Positions 22,698 to 33,589 of a stretch of DNA of 64,000 nucleotides are shown in pieces. The notes beneath the pieces were generated by a model. It did no database searches. It was given only the letters and a program-made list of their open reading frames with translations, and was not told the origin of the DNA. A program made the position numbers and the translations under genes. The DNA lies in NCBI GenBank assembly GCA_038025085.1, contig CM076148.1, positions 2,110,501 to 2,174,500 of the forward strand. Reading direction: 5' to 3'. This stretch comes from Tetragonia tetragonoides (taxonomy: Eukaryota; Streptophyta; Magnoliopsida; Caryophyllales; Aizoaceae). How positions within the stretch are numbered: the stretch's first letter is position 1; every line of letters begins with the position of its first letter.

Positions 22698-22871
22698 GTG
22701 ATTAGTGTAAGTGGTTCGGCACTCTCATCTCTTAAGCAAGGTTGAGGGTTTGAATTGTGAATGGAAAATCTATTTAGTGGGAGACCTTTACCCCTTCGTG
22801 AACCGACCCGGTGCGAACAAGATTAGCCTTGGTCCAAAAGGTTTAGACGAGCTTGTGGTTAAAACAAAAAA
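22698..22871 (+). mobile_element. SINE, ~174 bp, with target duplication
   Basis: A tRNA-related head with a possible A box (taagtggttcgg, 22708-22719) and B box-like ggtttgaat (22746-22757 region), then a body ending in an A-rich tail. It is flanked by 22-bp direct repeats that begin aataatgaccatt and end taataa (22676-22697 and 22872-22893, two mismatches). Plant SINEs have this structure. Confidence 0.8.
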
Positions 22872-22893
22872 AATAATGACCATTGACTAATAA

Positions 22894-23775
22894 CATTCCA
22901 TTTTAGAACAAGTCTTGTGTAAAATCAATGCTCAATAAAATAAGGCCACTATTTTAAAATGTAAGGATCACTTATTTGGAACCGTAATTCTTATTCTACT
23001 AAAAATTGACTCTCATCTCATCTAAATGTTATAAAAAAATCATTTTATATAAGTTTTTTTGGAAATTTGATAGATATTTTTTGTCTTCTGATGTTGATTT
23101 TCAACCTAACCCTTGTCGGATGTAAGCGCAGAAATGTCTCGTCAAGGAATTCTGCTTCCTTTTTATGAGTACAAAGACGAGTCTCCTCTCACTCTCACCA
23201 TGAAGGAATTTAGTTGTTTTGGTAATATTGAAGAACTTTAGTCGTTTTTTGTTTTATTTTTTTTTGGGTGGGAAAGCAATTAGCAACAACAAAAGCATTA
23301 TGACCGGACTAATATAAGCTAGGTGAAGGGCTACAGAATTTTCATGCCGTTTCATATTAACCCCAACAAAGAAAATCTAAAGCTTGATCCAAACTAGCAA
23401 TATTTACTAAGACCAAACCTACCTCATTTTTTTTGCTCGTCAAAAAGACGGTGCAAGTACAGACATCCCTCATCTAATCTAATGAAAAGACGAACTAGAA
23501 GTATAGTACTTAAGAACAATAATAATTGAACTCTAAGCAATCAGAATCGTGACATACTCTATTTATTGAAGCCAATCAAAGTCCTTGTGCTTTCTGCCTC
23601 ACACTCTGCTATCATCCGCCAATCAGAATTATGACCTGCACTTGGCAACATAACTTCACTATCGCCAACCCGATTTTAGCCGTGTAAGACTTGAAGATTG
23701 AAAGGAATTCAGAAGCCGATATATTGAATGGGTTAGGAGTAACAATCTAATGATGTGGATCTTACCCAATAGACA
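22894..23775. other. Intergenic, nothing recognised
   Basis: AT-rich sequence without a plausible gene, RNA gene or complete element. Confidence 0.5.
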
Positions 23776-23783
23776 GGGAAGCT

Positions 23784-24234
23784 TAGGGGTGTACCTGAGC
23801 CAAGCCGACTCGGTGAGCCCTCGGGCTCGGCTCGGTCAAAGCTCGGCTCGAGCTCGGGTCAAACCGAGCCCGAGCTTACAATGACTCGGCTCGGTCGGCT
23901 CGGTTGGATCGATTTAGTTGATTTTCCTTTCTATTCAAATGAAACCATTAAATATTTTTAGAAATTTCTTATTTTTTGAGGGTTTTTTTTTCATTTGAGA
24001 ACGTGCAAGAGATCACTTTTGCAATTATTTTAAATAAAAAAATTCTAACATTTGTAATGATGAGTTTGAATTTGAGCCGAGCCAAACCGAGTCGAGCCGA
24101 GCCACAAGCCTAAATTGAGCCGAGCCCGAGCCTTAATTTCTCCGACTCGGCGAGCTTCGAGCCGAGCCCAAACCGAGTCAAAACAAACCGAGCCGAGCCT
24201 GAGCTCGGGCTCGCCTCGCCTCGCCTACACCCTA
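23784..24234. mobile_element. Non-autonomous hAT-type element (451 bp), 8-bp target duplication
   Basis: Ends TAGGGGTGTA and TACACCCTA are inverted to each other. They are flanked by the perfect 8-bp repeat GGGAAGCT (23776-23783 and 24235-24242). 8-bp duplications and TAGGGGTG-like ends are typical of hAT elements. The interior is dominated by gctcggctcg/cgagccgag words near both ends, which can form long hairpins. No transposase. Confidence 0.9.
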
Positions 24235-24574
24235 GGGAAGCTAACAACACACATATCATAGTGACTTAAACAATATTTACTTTTTCAACTAGCTGAATAG
24301 GTCTTGAGGATTCCTCAAAGTTGGAGGTAACTTTTGTGTTGCACAGATTTAGAGTAATTTTGAAAAGAGGTTAGCATTTAATTGTTAATCTTTTTTTATT
24401 TGGACTACGTGTGAGGTGTGGTTGCGAGTTTTTAAGAGATATCGGGAGAACTTTAACTTTTGAGTAGATAAAAACTCCTAGTATATTGGAAACTTGTACA
24501 TCAGAAATCCTGCACATTTGTTTTTCCCAATTGCAGCAGACAATATTCCTATAACTTTCTAAGAATCAAGTTCT

Positions 24575-26600
24575 GAAGTGCCTTTTATCAAGTTTTTTCA
24601 CTGCTCTCTCCTTTCTGAAGTTGAATGCCCACTGTTATCGTCAATTATGGTGGCCAACAGGCTTAACCACTTTCTCTCTCTACCTCTCTGGAACCTTCCT
24701 CCATTGATCAGTGTTGCCCTCTGCCCATCCCCTCACTAGAGGGTCCGCTTAAGCTCGCCGGCGATCGTTAGGTGTCGGAAAACGCTGCCTGGTCGCCGGC
24801 GAGGCTTTAATTGTGTTTAATTGCTGCGTTAAGTGCGTTTTCCAGGTAATTTCTTCACTTTTTTTAGGCTTTCTTTCTAAGTCTTCAACCTGGCACTTGT
24901 TGGTATCAATTTGGGTAATTGTTTTGGGGCTTTCACTTTCCTGGTTTAATTCTGCAATTCTATTTGGTTATTGGTCATGGATTGTCAATCTATTCTCTCG
25001 GGTATGATAAATACACATCTTGATGGTGATGATGATGAGCCAGGGGAGGAGTTCTTTCAACTCCTTATGCATTTGGAAGAACCGAATGATCTTTTCTTTC
25101 ATGTTCAATTGTTGAAAGATAAGGGTAATTGTTGGTTCAAAGAGGGGAGATTTAAGAATGCTCATACATGTTATGATAGAGCTGCTAAGCTTCTATCCTT
25201 TGGAATGCCTTTGTGTGATGAAGAGAATACGACTTTTCGTGATTTGGCTATTTCCTTGAACTTGAACTTAGCTGCTTGTGCTATTAAATTGCTTGATTTT
25301 GTGCGAGCAAGAAACCTCTGTTCAGTTGTTCTGGAATGGGAGCCTTCACAGACCAAAACTTTGTATAGAAGAGCTACTGCTTTGCTAGAATTAGGGTTCC
25401 CTGAGGATGCTCACAATGACTTGGTTAGGGCTAGTGTTGTTGAACCTAAGAACAAGGATATTTTGCGTGAATTAGGAAATATTGAGAAGCTGTTGGGTTG
25501 TGGTTTTGGAACTAAAAGAAGACATGGGGAAATTTCTGATGTATATCAGGATAGGAAAGGCAAAAAAATCATGAAATATGAGGAAGGTGAAGCATCCTCG
25601 AGTTCTTCCAATCAGTGGTTGAACCTAGATATCCTTGTTAGTACGCTTAGTAAACTCATCCAATGATGTGAATCGCCCATCACCTCTAGTTTGTGAAGTA
25701 AAAGCGGTTGATTGTTATGAAGCCAAGTCAGAGTGTTCAGTTGTTAGTAATGGGATGGAGGATCTACATGATGGTATGACGGTGGATTCAAGCTTTGGTG
25801 AGGCTCTTGATTGTCCTTTAGTTAATTACAATCAACCCAAGCCCAAATTTTGGTTTTATAACCGACGTAGGCAGGGCTCAAGCCTTTCAATCTCTCCAGC
25901 AGTTTATGATCTATTTCATCAAGGGAAAGAGGTCTGTTTCTATCACCCTAATGGTTCTTCCATTCTGAAAATCCGGAGTCGGAAGGTTTACATTCTTGAC
26001 AAGCTCCCTACTACACCGACATCTCATGATTCAAGCATGTTGGCTCCTAAAGGCCGTTTTGCCTCTGAAGACTCGATTAGGTGCAACCACAATGTTCTTT
26101 GGATAATGAGGATGGAAATGTCAATATGAAGGCTCCTGAGGACTCTCAAGTGTCTATGGAGTCTCAATTAACTAATGAGCCTTCATTGGTTAAGGATGTT
26201 ACCTCTCCTGTTCATGTGGTTCCTTTGGGTTTCGTCTTCTCTGCCAAAGCTCGACCTCAAACTCATTCATGTTTACGAGGTGCTCAGTGGTCTGGTTCTC
26301 CTATCCGACTGGCTTCTTGTGGAATGATTAGGAGGTCTATTGCGCGGCTTAGTGGATGGAAGCGGTCTTCTCGTAGGACGCTTATTGGGACCAAAAGAAA
26401 GAATGTCATGCTCTACTTCGATGTTGTGGAGCAGCCTGTGCGGAAAAGGATAGCCCTCTAACGGAGTTGTGCTCATAACTGTAGTGCCAGTACCTAGAAT
26501 GTAGTTAGGTGTTTGTCCTAGTTTTAGTTGTCTTCTGTTAGTATTGTGTTTTATATGTATTGTAACTGTATTTCTTGTTGCCAAAAAAAAAAAAAAAAAA
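24575..26600 (+). pseudogene. Retrocopy of a TPR-protein mRNA, poly(A) tail, 14-bp target duplication
   Basis: AAGAATCAAGTTCT occurs at 24561-24574 and again at 26601-26614, right after about 18 A (26583-26600). This is the signature of retroposition of a polyadenylated transcript. The first frame starts at ATG 24977 and gives 229 codons with three TPR-like repeats (DKGNCWFKEGRFKNAHTCYD, SLNLNLAACAIKLLDFVRAR, KTLYRRATALLELGFPEDAH). Reading then shifts frame near 25640-25665 into a region with KPKFWFYNRRRQ and GKEVCFYHPNGSSILKIRSRK, and again near 26080 into a basic C-terminal part ending at 26461. The ancestral protein was probably a single TPR protein of roughly 490 residues, with co-chaperone-like TPRs; its C-terminal domain I do not recognise. 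No introns. About 400 bp of 5' leader is included, so the copy is close to full length. Confidence 0.85.
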
Positions 26601-26614
26601 AAGAATCAAGTTCT

Positions 26615-27748
26615 ACCCTTAGACAATATATGGTCAACAACTGTTTTCAGACCTAAAGACCACAATTTGGGATATCAAAAACATAGATGATTAGGTATCC
26701 TTCTAAGTGTCAAATTTTCATGTAAATAAAGCAGTACGTAGCTACAGAATATATAATCGTCAACACAACATGGCACAATAACATATCGCCAAAACTACTC
26801 CATTCATTGTTCTTTTTTACACACCAATACACATAAATTTAAAAAGGAAATAGATCAATATCATCCAAACTTCGTATTTGAAATGACGGGATAAATGTAC
26901 CAATTAAGAACAATCACTTTTATTTCACTCAAAAAAAAAAAAAAAAGAACAATCATTTTTATTGACTGAAAGTTCAAGGAATGACATCTCCAAACCATTA
27001 TCGAGTAGCTCCAAAATTACAAGTCGATTGATATAGCACAAACATGTAATTTAAAGGGAAAGAATAAGGTAGCTATTTAGCAGATCAATTGATGGGCTTT
27101 TTAATTATTCATTAGGTAGGTTCCCAATTTGTTGTTTTATAACATAGAACACAAATCATCCAAGTCACATCTAACATTTGAGAGAGTTCTTACCCAATGC
27201 CCAATAATTAGGTCTGGCTGCACATAATTAAGTTGTATGCTTGTATATCAAAGGGCCCTAATTGGTCTTAGGAAGTGTTTGTTAATTTTAACTGAGCTGA
27301 ATTTGATTTCACACATCGAGCCCGACCTGACAAAGATCCTAACCAAACCTGATAAAACTCGATCTATTAATAACCCGACTTGTTGATGATCGACGAAAAT
27401 CCAAAGTTACTCGACCCAACCCGAGATTTGCAAGGCAAAACTCAATAATTGCCGCAAATTAAATGACATGCTTTTCAACTCGACCCATTGATAAATCAAA
27501 CCCGACTTGACTGGCCCGTTGCCAGAAATGAATACGAAGAAAACCCAAAAACAACAAAAAAGAAGAAAAGAATTCAAAAATGATTTTTCCCAAAAAAAAT
27601 AAAAAAAATACCCCAAATACCCCTACCCCAAGATGCAAGTGCAACCCAACCCAGTCAACTTGACTTGCTAACTTCCTCCCTGTTCTCCAAAATCAATCCC
27701 CCCAAACCCAAATTCATTCCCAGATCCAAACCACCACCACCTCCCACA
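26615..27748. other. Intergenic and OST3/6 upstream region
   Basis: No gene. It holds a minute poly(A) insert (26925-26944) and a degenerate tract of cgaccc/acccgac words at about 27310-27520, related in style to tracts at 40680-40885 and 43790-43990. The last 100 bp are C-rich 5' leader of OST3/6. Confidence 0.55.
26925..26944 (+). mobile_element. Extremely truncated poly(A) insert
   Basis: Only tcactc plus about 14 A, between direct repeats aagaacaatcacttttatt (26906-26924) and aagaacaatcatttttatt (26945-26963), 18 of 19 identical. It looks like an abortive retroposition event. Confidence 0.5.
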
Positions 27749-28765
27749 ATGTCTCCTCCTCCAATTTTCTCTCTCCTCTTTTTCTCTCTTCTCCTCCTCA
27801 CCACCACCACCACCACCACCTCAACCACCACATCCTCTCTCCTCACCGAACTCCACCACCTCCAATCCACCTCACCCTCCAACGTAATCCGTCTCAAAGA
27901 CACCCTCCTCTCTCAAATCATCTCCCTCCCAACCCCTCGCCCATTCTCTCTCCTCATCTTCTTCGATGCCACTCAACTCCATGACAAATCCGAACTCCAA
28001 CTCACCACTCTCCGTTCTGAATTCGCCATTGTTTCTTCCACCTTCTCCAAAAACAACCCAGATTCTCAAAAACTCTTCTTTTTCGACATCGAATTCAAGG
28101 ATTCACAACGCTCATTCTCTTTATTTGGTGTAAACTCACTCCCCCACATTCGTCTCGTTGGACCCACTATCCGTAACCTCAAGGACTCGGATCAAATGGA
28201 CCAGAGTGACTTCTCACGACTCGCTGAGTCAATGGCCGAGTTTGTTGAATCCAAAACAGGTCTCTCTGTGGGTCCCATTCAAAGTCCACCCATGTTTTCT
28301 GGTAAGCAAATTGCGATCTTTTTAGGGGTTTTGATGATCTGGTCACCTTTTGCTTTGAGGAAAATCTTAAGGGGTGAGACTTTATTGCATGATTATAAGT
28401 TTTGGTTATGTGGGTCGGTTTTTGTTTACTTCTTTAGTGTTTCTGGGACAATGCATAATATTATAAGGAAGATGCCTATGTTCATAACTGATAGAAATGA
28501 TCCCAGTAAGTTGGTGTTCTTTTATCAAGGGAGTGGGATGCAATTGGGTGCTGAGGGTTTTGCTGTTGGGTTTTTGTATACTGTTGTTGGTGTGTTGTTA
28601 GGGTTTCTGACACATGGGCTTGTCAAAGTTAAGAATTTGAAAGTGCAGAGAATTGTTATGGCTTTCGCTTTGATTGTCTCGTTTTGGGCTGTTAAGAAGG
28701 TTGTTTATTTGGATAATTGGAAGACTGGGTATGGTATCCATGCTTATTGGCCTTCGTCGTGGTGA
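27749..28765 (+). CDS. OST3/6: OST3/OST6-like subunit of oligosaccharyltransferase
   Basis: Intronless, 338 aa. The N-terminal signal peptide (MSPPPIFSLLFFSLLLL) is followed by a Thr-rich run encoded by ACC repeats. The ER-luminal thioredoxin-fold domain covers about residues 45-175 (PFSLLIFFDATQLHDKSEL, FFFDIEFKDSQRSFSLFGV, LPHIRLVGP). Four C-terminal membrane segments follow from about 195 (QIAIFLGVLMIWSPFALRK, FWLCGSVFVYFFSVSGTMH, GFAVGFLYTVVGVLLGFL, MAFALIVSFWAVKKVVYL), and the protein ends GYGIHAYWPSSW. The protein assists N-glycosylation of nascent chains in the ER membrane. No CxxC redox motif is visible in the luminal domain. The ATG at 27749 is used because the upstream frame opens with TTG and precedes the signal peptide. 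Confidence 0.93.
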   Translation: MSPPPIFSLLFFSLLLLTTTTTTTSTTTSSLLTELHHLQSTSPSNVIRLKDTLLSQIISLPTPRPFSLLIFFDATQLHDKSELQLTTLRSEFAIVSSTFSKNNPDSQKLFFFDIEFKDSQRSFSLFGVNSLPHIRLVGPTIRNLKDSDQMDQSDFSRLAESMAEFVESKTGLSVGPIQSPPMFSGKQIAIFLGVLMIWSPFALRKILRGETLLHDYKFWLCGSVFVYFFSVSGTMHNIIRKMPMFITDRNDPSKLVFFYQGSGMQLGAEGFAVGFLYTVVGVLLGFLTHGLVKVKNLKVQRIVMAFALIVSFWAVKKVVYLDNWKTGYGIHAYWPSSW

Positions 28766-29767
28766 TCAGGTCAGTGGATTACTACTAAGTTTGAGCTGGT
28801 TGTAGACTTTTGTAATCGGAAATTGTTCGTGGCAAGATTGAACTTTTGATTAGATTGTAACTGCGGCGATTTTGTTGTTGCTTGGAACATACTTATATAT
28901 GCAAATGCAATGATTAGTTCAAGTGATCAATTCTTACAGTTTCCATGGTTCTTGATGGTTATTGATATTCCTTCATCTTTTGTGGTGTAATGTGATTGTT
29001 TTTGCATAATGCTAGTTTTTTCACCTGATTCTATCCCTACTATTTGAGAATTTTGGCTCCTTGATGATGTCAGTCATGATAGAACTTAGGTTTAGCATTA
29101 CGGAAAAAAAAAAGCAGCATTCAGGAAACTATTAGTCAGGTTTTCTAGCTAGGGGGAAGAGGAGGCATGGTAGATTACATTCATTGGTATACAATTATGA
29201 CTTTATGAATATGCTAGCTAAACATGTAGCTACTTCGTATTTCCCAGTGTGGGTTTTTCGGGAATACCTCTCTGTTAATGAGGAAGGCAGGGAACATCTT
29301 GGCTCCTCCATACCCTGTCCATGGTGAACTTCTCATGAGGTTTTGTTGTACTTGTTGGCATTGCGAAAGAGCTAGCAACATACGGGAAGTGAAGTTTAGT
29401 GTGGTTTTCCTTGTCTGTCCATCTTGTGTCATTATGTGGTGACCTATTGTGAGCAATGTAGCCACTTACACAATGGAGATGGTAAAGCATCCTAGGTATT
29501 ATCACATTTCAAGCACCCTCATTAAAGGAAATGGAACGGAAAAGGAAAGAGGAAAAGATAATGGGATGTGATCATTTGGTTAGTTAATGTTCTCAGTTCA
29601 TTTGGCTGTTAGGATGTTCTATTCTGGGCCTTATAGGTTGTATACCTTGCTTTACGATTAGATATATAATGATAGCACCTGTAGCCTGTAGGAAGGTTAG
29701 TGAATGACCTGCTAGCAAAAGTATTGATATCCACAGTACTACAAGAGGTCCATCCAGATTCCAGTAG
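28766..29767. other. OST3/6 3' region and intergenic
   Basis: No gene recognised; short open frames on the minus strand here overlap each other and have no domain. Confidence 0.5.
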
Positions 29768-29775
29768 TATGCAGG

Positions 29776-30260
29776 ACTGGCCACAAGCCAAGCAGCTCGC
29801 GAACAGTTCGGGATCGGTTTGAATAAAGCTCGGCTCGAACTCGGTTCGATTCTAAACGAGCCGAACTCGAACGCGATTTTAAGGCTCGAACTTTTGACGA
29901 GCCGAGCTCGAGCTTGACACTATTCGGCTCGTGGGGCTCGCGAGCCTACAAAAAACCATAAGATACATACATACAGTTCTAAATTCTGTCGTAACTTCTA
30001 ATATTATAATAATAATAGAGTAGCAATACACCAAAGGTCATGGAAAAACGCTAAATTCTTGAAAATAACATTAAAGGAGGGTTCTATTATGTTAATTTGT
30101 ACGAACTCGAGCTCGAGCTTTGAATTTAGCATTCGAGCCGAGCTCGAGCTTAAATTTGCAGTTCGAGTCGAACTCGAACCCAAACTCGAGCCTAAAATTT
30201 TTAAATCGAGCCGAACCGAGCTCTTCTGGTGTTCGGCTTGGTTCGGCTCGTGGCCAGCCC
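29776..30260. mobile_element. Non-autonomous hAT-type element (485 bp), 8-bp target duplication
   Basis: The left end ACTGGCCACAAGCC is inverted to the right end GGCTCGTGGCCAGCCC, with a perfect 8-bp direct repeat TATGCAGG at 29768-29775 and 30261-30268. The interior is rich in gagccgagctcga and ctcggctcgaac words, so it is of the same general type as the element at 23784-24234 though with different ends. No transposase. Confidence 0.85.
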
Positions 30261-30268
30261 TATGCAGG

Positions 30269-31299
30269 TATACCAAAGAGGTATCCGCTATCATGCATCT
30301 TGGACTTTAGGCTGAGTATAGCTTTCCCTTAAATAAAGAAAATACAATATTAACAGAAGAGAAATGGAAACCCCCCGCTTTGTGGCATCTATATGATGTT
30401 GCAAAAGAATGGATACCAGCGTCAATTCAGCGTTGGACGTGGAAATGTGCCCTGTACACCAAATAGGGCATCAGTCCCCATGTCTCTCAAACCTCTGTCT
30501 TAAATATGGGTTTGGGATTCCCTTTGTTAGGGTTCTCTTTAAAAAAATGAGGAAATTTTACCTGTTTGTGGTTGTTTGGTAACCATCCTGCAGTTTGCGT
30601 TTCGTTCCTGGACCTGGTTTCTTCTGATGACAAAGTTTTCATATCAATTGGTGTACTTTTGAAGGACAATTTTCTGTTGGTGTACTTTTATATGGATTGG
30701 ATGCGCTCATGTTTTGGGTTATCAAGTGATCAGAGAACTGTATTCTTATCGATCAGAATGATATACATGACTGCATTAGGTACTTGAGTTTCAAAGTTAT
30801 TGGCATCTTAGTTTTTCTCATCTAACACAATCTTGGGTTCTTGCTCCTTGTTGTGCAAGATGTTGGGATGTTTCTTGTTATAGCCTTATAGTTGGCAGAA
30901 TTTTGGAGAAAGAGATTAGCAAGATTCGAGAAATCAAGACATGGATGTGTGAACCTGCTTGTTACCTTAGACTTTATCACTTTAGAGTACTAATATTCCA
31001 TTTGTGAATTTAGTTTATAGGGTATTTGATGGTCTCTGAGTGATCGTCATGGAGAATGTCAAAGGCAATGTCTCTCATTTTTAGGATCTTTTATTTATTC
31101 CCTATTTGGTAGTAAAACTTTAGAATCATGATTTAGTTGCAAAAAATTCACAGTTAGATCTTTGCATACGCTCTGGAATTGCAGTAGGGAATCTGGGATT
31201 TTGATGGGTTTTCTGTGAGATACAATCCAAGCATTTGAAATTGTTTCTTCCTGGCTGTGTAGGGTTGAGAAGTAGATGGGCCAGCAAGTGACTACGTCT
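30269..31299. other. Intergenic, nothing firm
   Basis: No gene called. Given the OST3/6-like piece at 31300-31365, part of this stretch may be decayed sequence of a second OST3/6 gene, but I could not align it. Confidence 0.4.
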
Positions 31300-31365
31300 T
31301 GTTAAGAAGGTTTCTAGATATTTTGGGAACCGGATATGGAGTTCATACCTACTGGCCTAGAGATA
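31300..31365 (+). pseudogene. Decayed 3' fragment of a second OST3/6 copy
   Basis: 31300-31316 reads as VKKV followed by a shifted stretch, then 31327-31359 reads GTGYGVHTYWP, matching the end of the intact OST3/6 protein (KTGYGIHAYWP). Only this piece is recognisable. Confidence 0.55.
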
Positions 31366-31863
31366 TGTCTAGTCCTGTTCTACATCATTCACGTAGTTAA
31401 AGATTGTTTTTCGTACGATTAGTAGCCTTTCAATAATCTTCTTATGATTGATCAAAGCCAAAGTGTTAAAGAGCAGTAGCAAGCTGAAGGGGGTAAAAGA
31501 AAAGCAATTCAAGTAACAGAGAGTGAATCTCTTGTTTTTAAAACTTCGCATGATTCGTATGCAGGAAACCATACCCACCTCGATGTAGCATAATCTGCAT
31601 ATGACTGATCATTGCAAAAGTTTTGGTGAGATGGAGTAAGCTTTTAGGGAAATTGATTGGGGGTAAATGGCTTTTGTAGTTTAAACACCTTCACATGATG
31701 CTTATGCAAGTTTCTTGTCATTCTTGTCTATCTGATGCAATTCCCATCCTCCCGATTCTCATCCTCTAGCTACTGGAGCTAGAATCTCATGGTAACCAAC
31801 TCCTTCAACTTAATAATTGTGCATAGCTACCAAAACAGCCTTCTACTGCTCAATTGACTAAAG

Positions 31864-32020
31864 TTATGTGGTAAAACCCTTTCGCACCCAATGGTTTTCT
31901 TTTTGAGTGGAAGGGTTTCCAATGTTCAGGCCCCTTTCCTTAGAGCTTCTATCTGCTTGTAGCATCTTACGACGTGTCAAATGAGTGAGCTCCTTCCCTG
32001 TATTGATGGCTGCCTTTAAG
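31864..32020 (-). other. Coding-like fragment of unknown identity
   Basis: An open minus-strand stretch with ordinary protein composition (RTLKAAINTGKELTHLTRR, then KERGLNIGNPSTQKENHW) ends in a stop. Upstream on the minus strand it runs into the ~310-bp repeat. It could be the last exon of a lost gene; family not recognised. Confidence 0.25.
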
Positions 32021-32059
32021 GTCCTCGTGTGCCAGTTGAACACAAAACCTCGTACCAGA

Positions 32060-32560
32060 GGCATGGGTGATATCGAAGTTCGGCGATCCGGATGCCTCTT
32101 CCGGGGCACCGATGGTATCATGATAGATTTCCCGGAAAAGTTTAAGCAAAAATGACACCCGGACCACGTGAAGCCGAAATCGAAGGCTATAATGTACGGT
32201 TTTTGGGCTTACGGGAGGTCTTGGAACGAAGGTGGATATTTTCACACCCCATCGCACGGAACACCTCTAGGGGACATGGGAGGCCCTCGAGGTCGCTGAT
32301 CCGGTCCGTGATAGGCTTGGAAGGGCGCTTTACGGGACTCTGGTGTAAGAGCTGGAACAAAAAAGGCATGGAGAGTATCAACGTTCGGGGATCCGGATGT
32401 CCCTCCCGGGGCACCGAGGGTCATATTGGGTCTTGATAGACCCTTCGGAGAAGTTTTGGCAAAAATTGCACCCGGGGCCCGGGAAGCCGAAAACGAAGGT
32501 TATAATCAATGTCTTTTGGGCTTCCGGGAGGCCCCTGATCGAAGGTGGATATGATCGATA
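32060..32560. repeat. ~310-bp tandem repeat family, about 1.6 units
   Basis: Anchor words gatatcgaagttcgg (32071), cgaaggtggatatttt (32226) and gataggcttggaag (32310) recur after about 305-310 bp. The same unit forms a longer array at 46100-47340. CG-rich compared with its surroundings. The adjoining 32550-32700 is also CG-rich with many cgata/gaccgat words and may be a separate degenerate repeat. Confidence 0.8.
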
Positions 32561-33189
32561 CGACCGATAAATTGCCGATACGGGAGATATAGTTGATACA
32601 AAAATTTATGCCGCGACAAGCACGATTTGATACGCATCGCCTATCAGCCCGCTTTCGCGATGTCGCGACCGTTTTCACGATCGTGACCGATACCGCGATT
32701 TCAAACCATCTGTCACATAGGTGAATGGCTCCTAAGTTAGCTTCTAGCTAAGCAAGATGGCGGGAAATGTCAACTGTCAACCCGGATCCAAAATTGCAGG
32801 GATGCAATGCAGCAGCAGGACCAGGTAAGATTAACCATGCTTACAGAGAATGCAATTTTGTGGCGGACATTTGGCAAAGGAAGCTGCATAACAAATTAAA
32901 ACTCTAATAGCTTCGAACCTGTTAATTTTAGCACTTCTGTCAACTCTATTGATTAAGTAAAATCCAGTATATGATGCACTCAAAAAGTTCACTGTAATTT
33001 CATGTGATACTTTGCGTGGATGGTAGCCTGGATGCACTGAAAAGCTTCTTATGATACATCCACTTCATGATATTCAGCAAGAAATTTCTTGGCAAATCAA
33101 GGAAGAAGAGAGCATTCTGAAAAAAAGCTCATCAGAATTCAATCAAATCCAAGATGAAGCAAATCAACATAATTTATCATCTGAAAATA

Positions 33190-33485
33190 GATATCAGACT
33201 CTTGTATGTTCTAAAACTTGGCTGAAGCCCATTTCTCAACATTTCATCATGAACTTGCATGGCCCTTCTCATTTCCTTCTCTTGAGATAATCCACTGATC
33301 ATGACTAAAAAAACTTGCTGTGTTTACCACATTCTTCTTTCTCATGCAATCAAAAATGTGAAGTGCCTCGTCAATCCTGTTCTTCATATACAATGCTCGA
33401 AGAAGTACATTATAAGTTGTAGCATCCCATAATGTCTCCATCTTATCATGCAACCACAGTGCAGAATCAATCTGACCCGAGGAGC
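33190..33485 (-). pseudogene. Fragment of a pentatricopeptide repeat (PPR) gene
   Basis: The minus strand reads GQIDSALWLHDKM, TTYNVLLRALYMKNRIDEAL and HIFDCMRKKN, typical PPR helices. After a frameshift in a T-run (about 33303-33311) it continues as MISGLSQEKEMRRAM, VHDEMLRNGLQPSFRTYKS and a stop near 33190. This corresponds to the C-terminal repeats of a PPR protein; the rest of the gene is missing. Confidence 0.75.
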
Positions 33486-33589
33486 AGTACTAATGCTTTA
33501 CCAATAATCGGCAACAACCAGATTTACCAGAATCAGGCAACAAAACTGCCTGCAGCTAGAATTTATTGGACCTAATTTATTTGACCATT

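Noticed and set aside
24813..25007. Short frame upstream of the TPR frame
   Set aside because: Lies in the 5' leader of the retrocopy and overlaps the TPR start in another frame.
27665..27748. N-terminal extension of OST3/6
   Set aside because: The upstream frame opens with TTG and would put a basic, Pro-rich stretch before the signal peptide.
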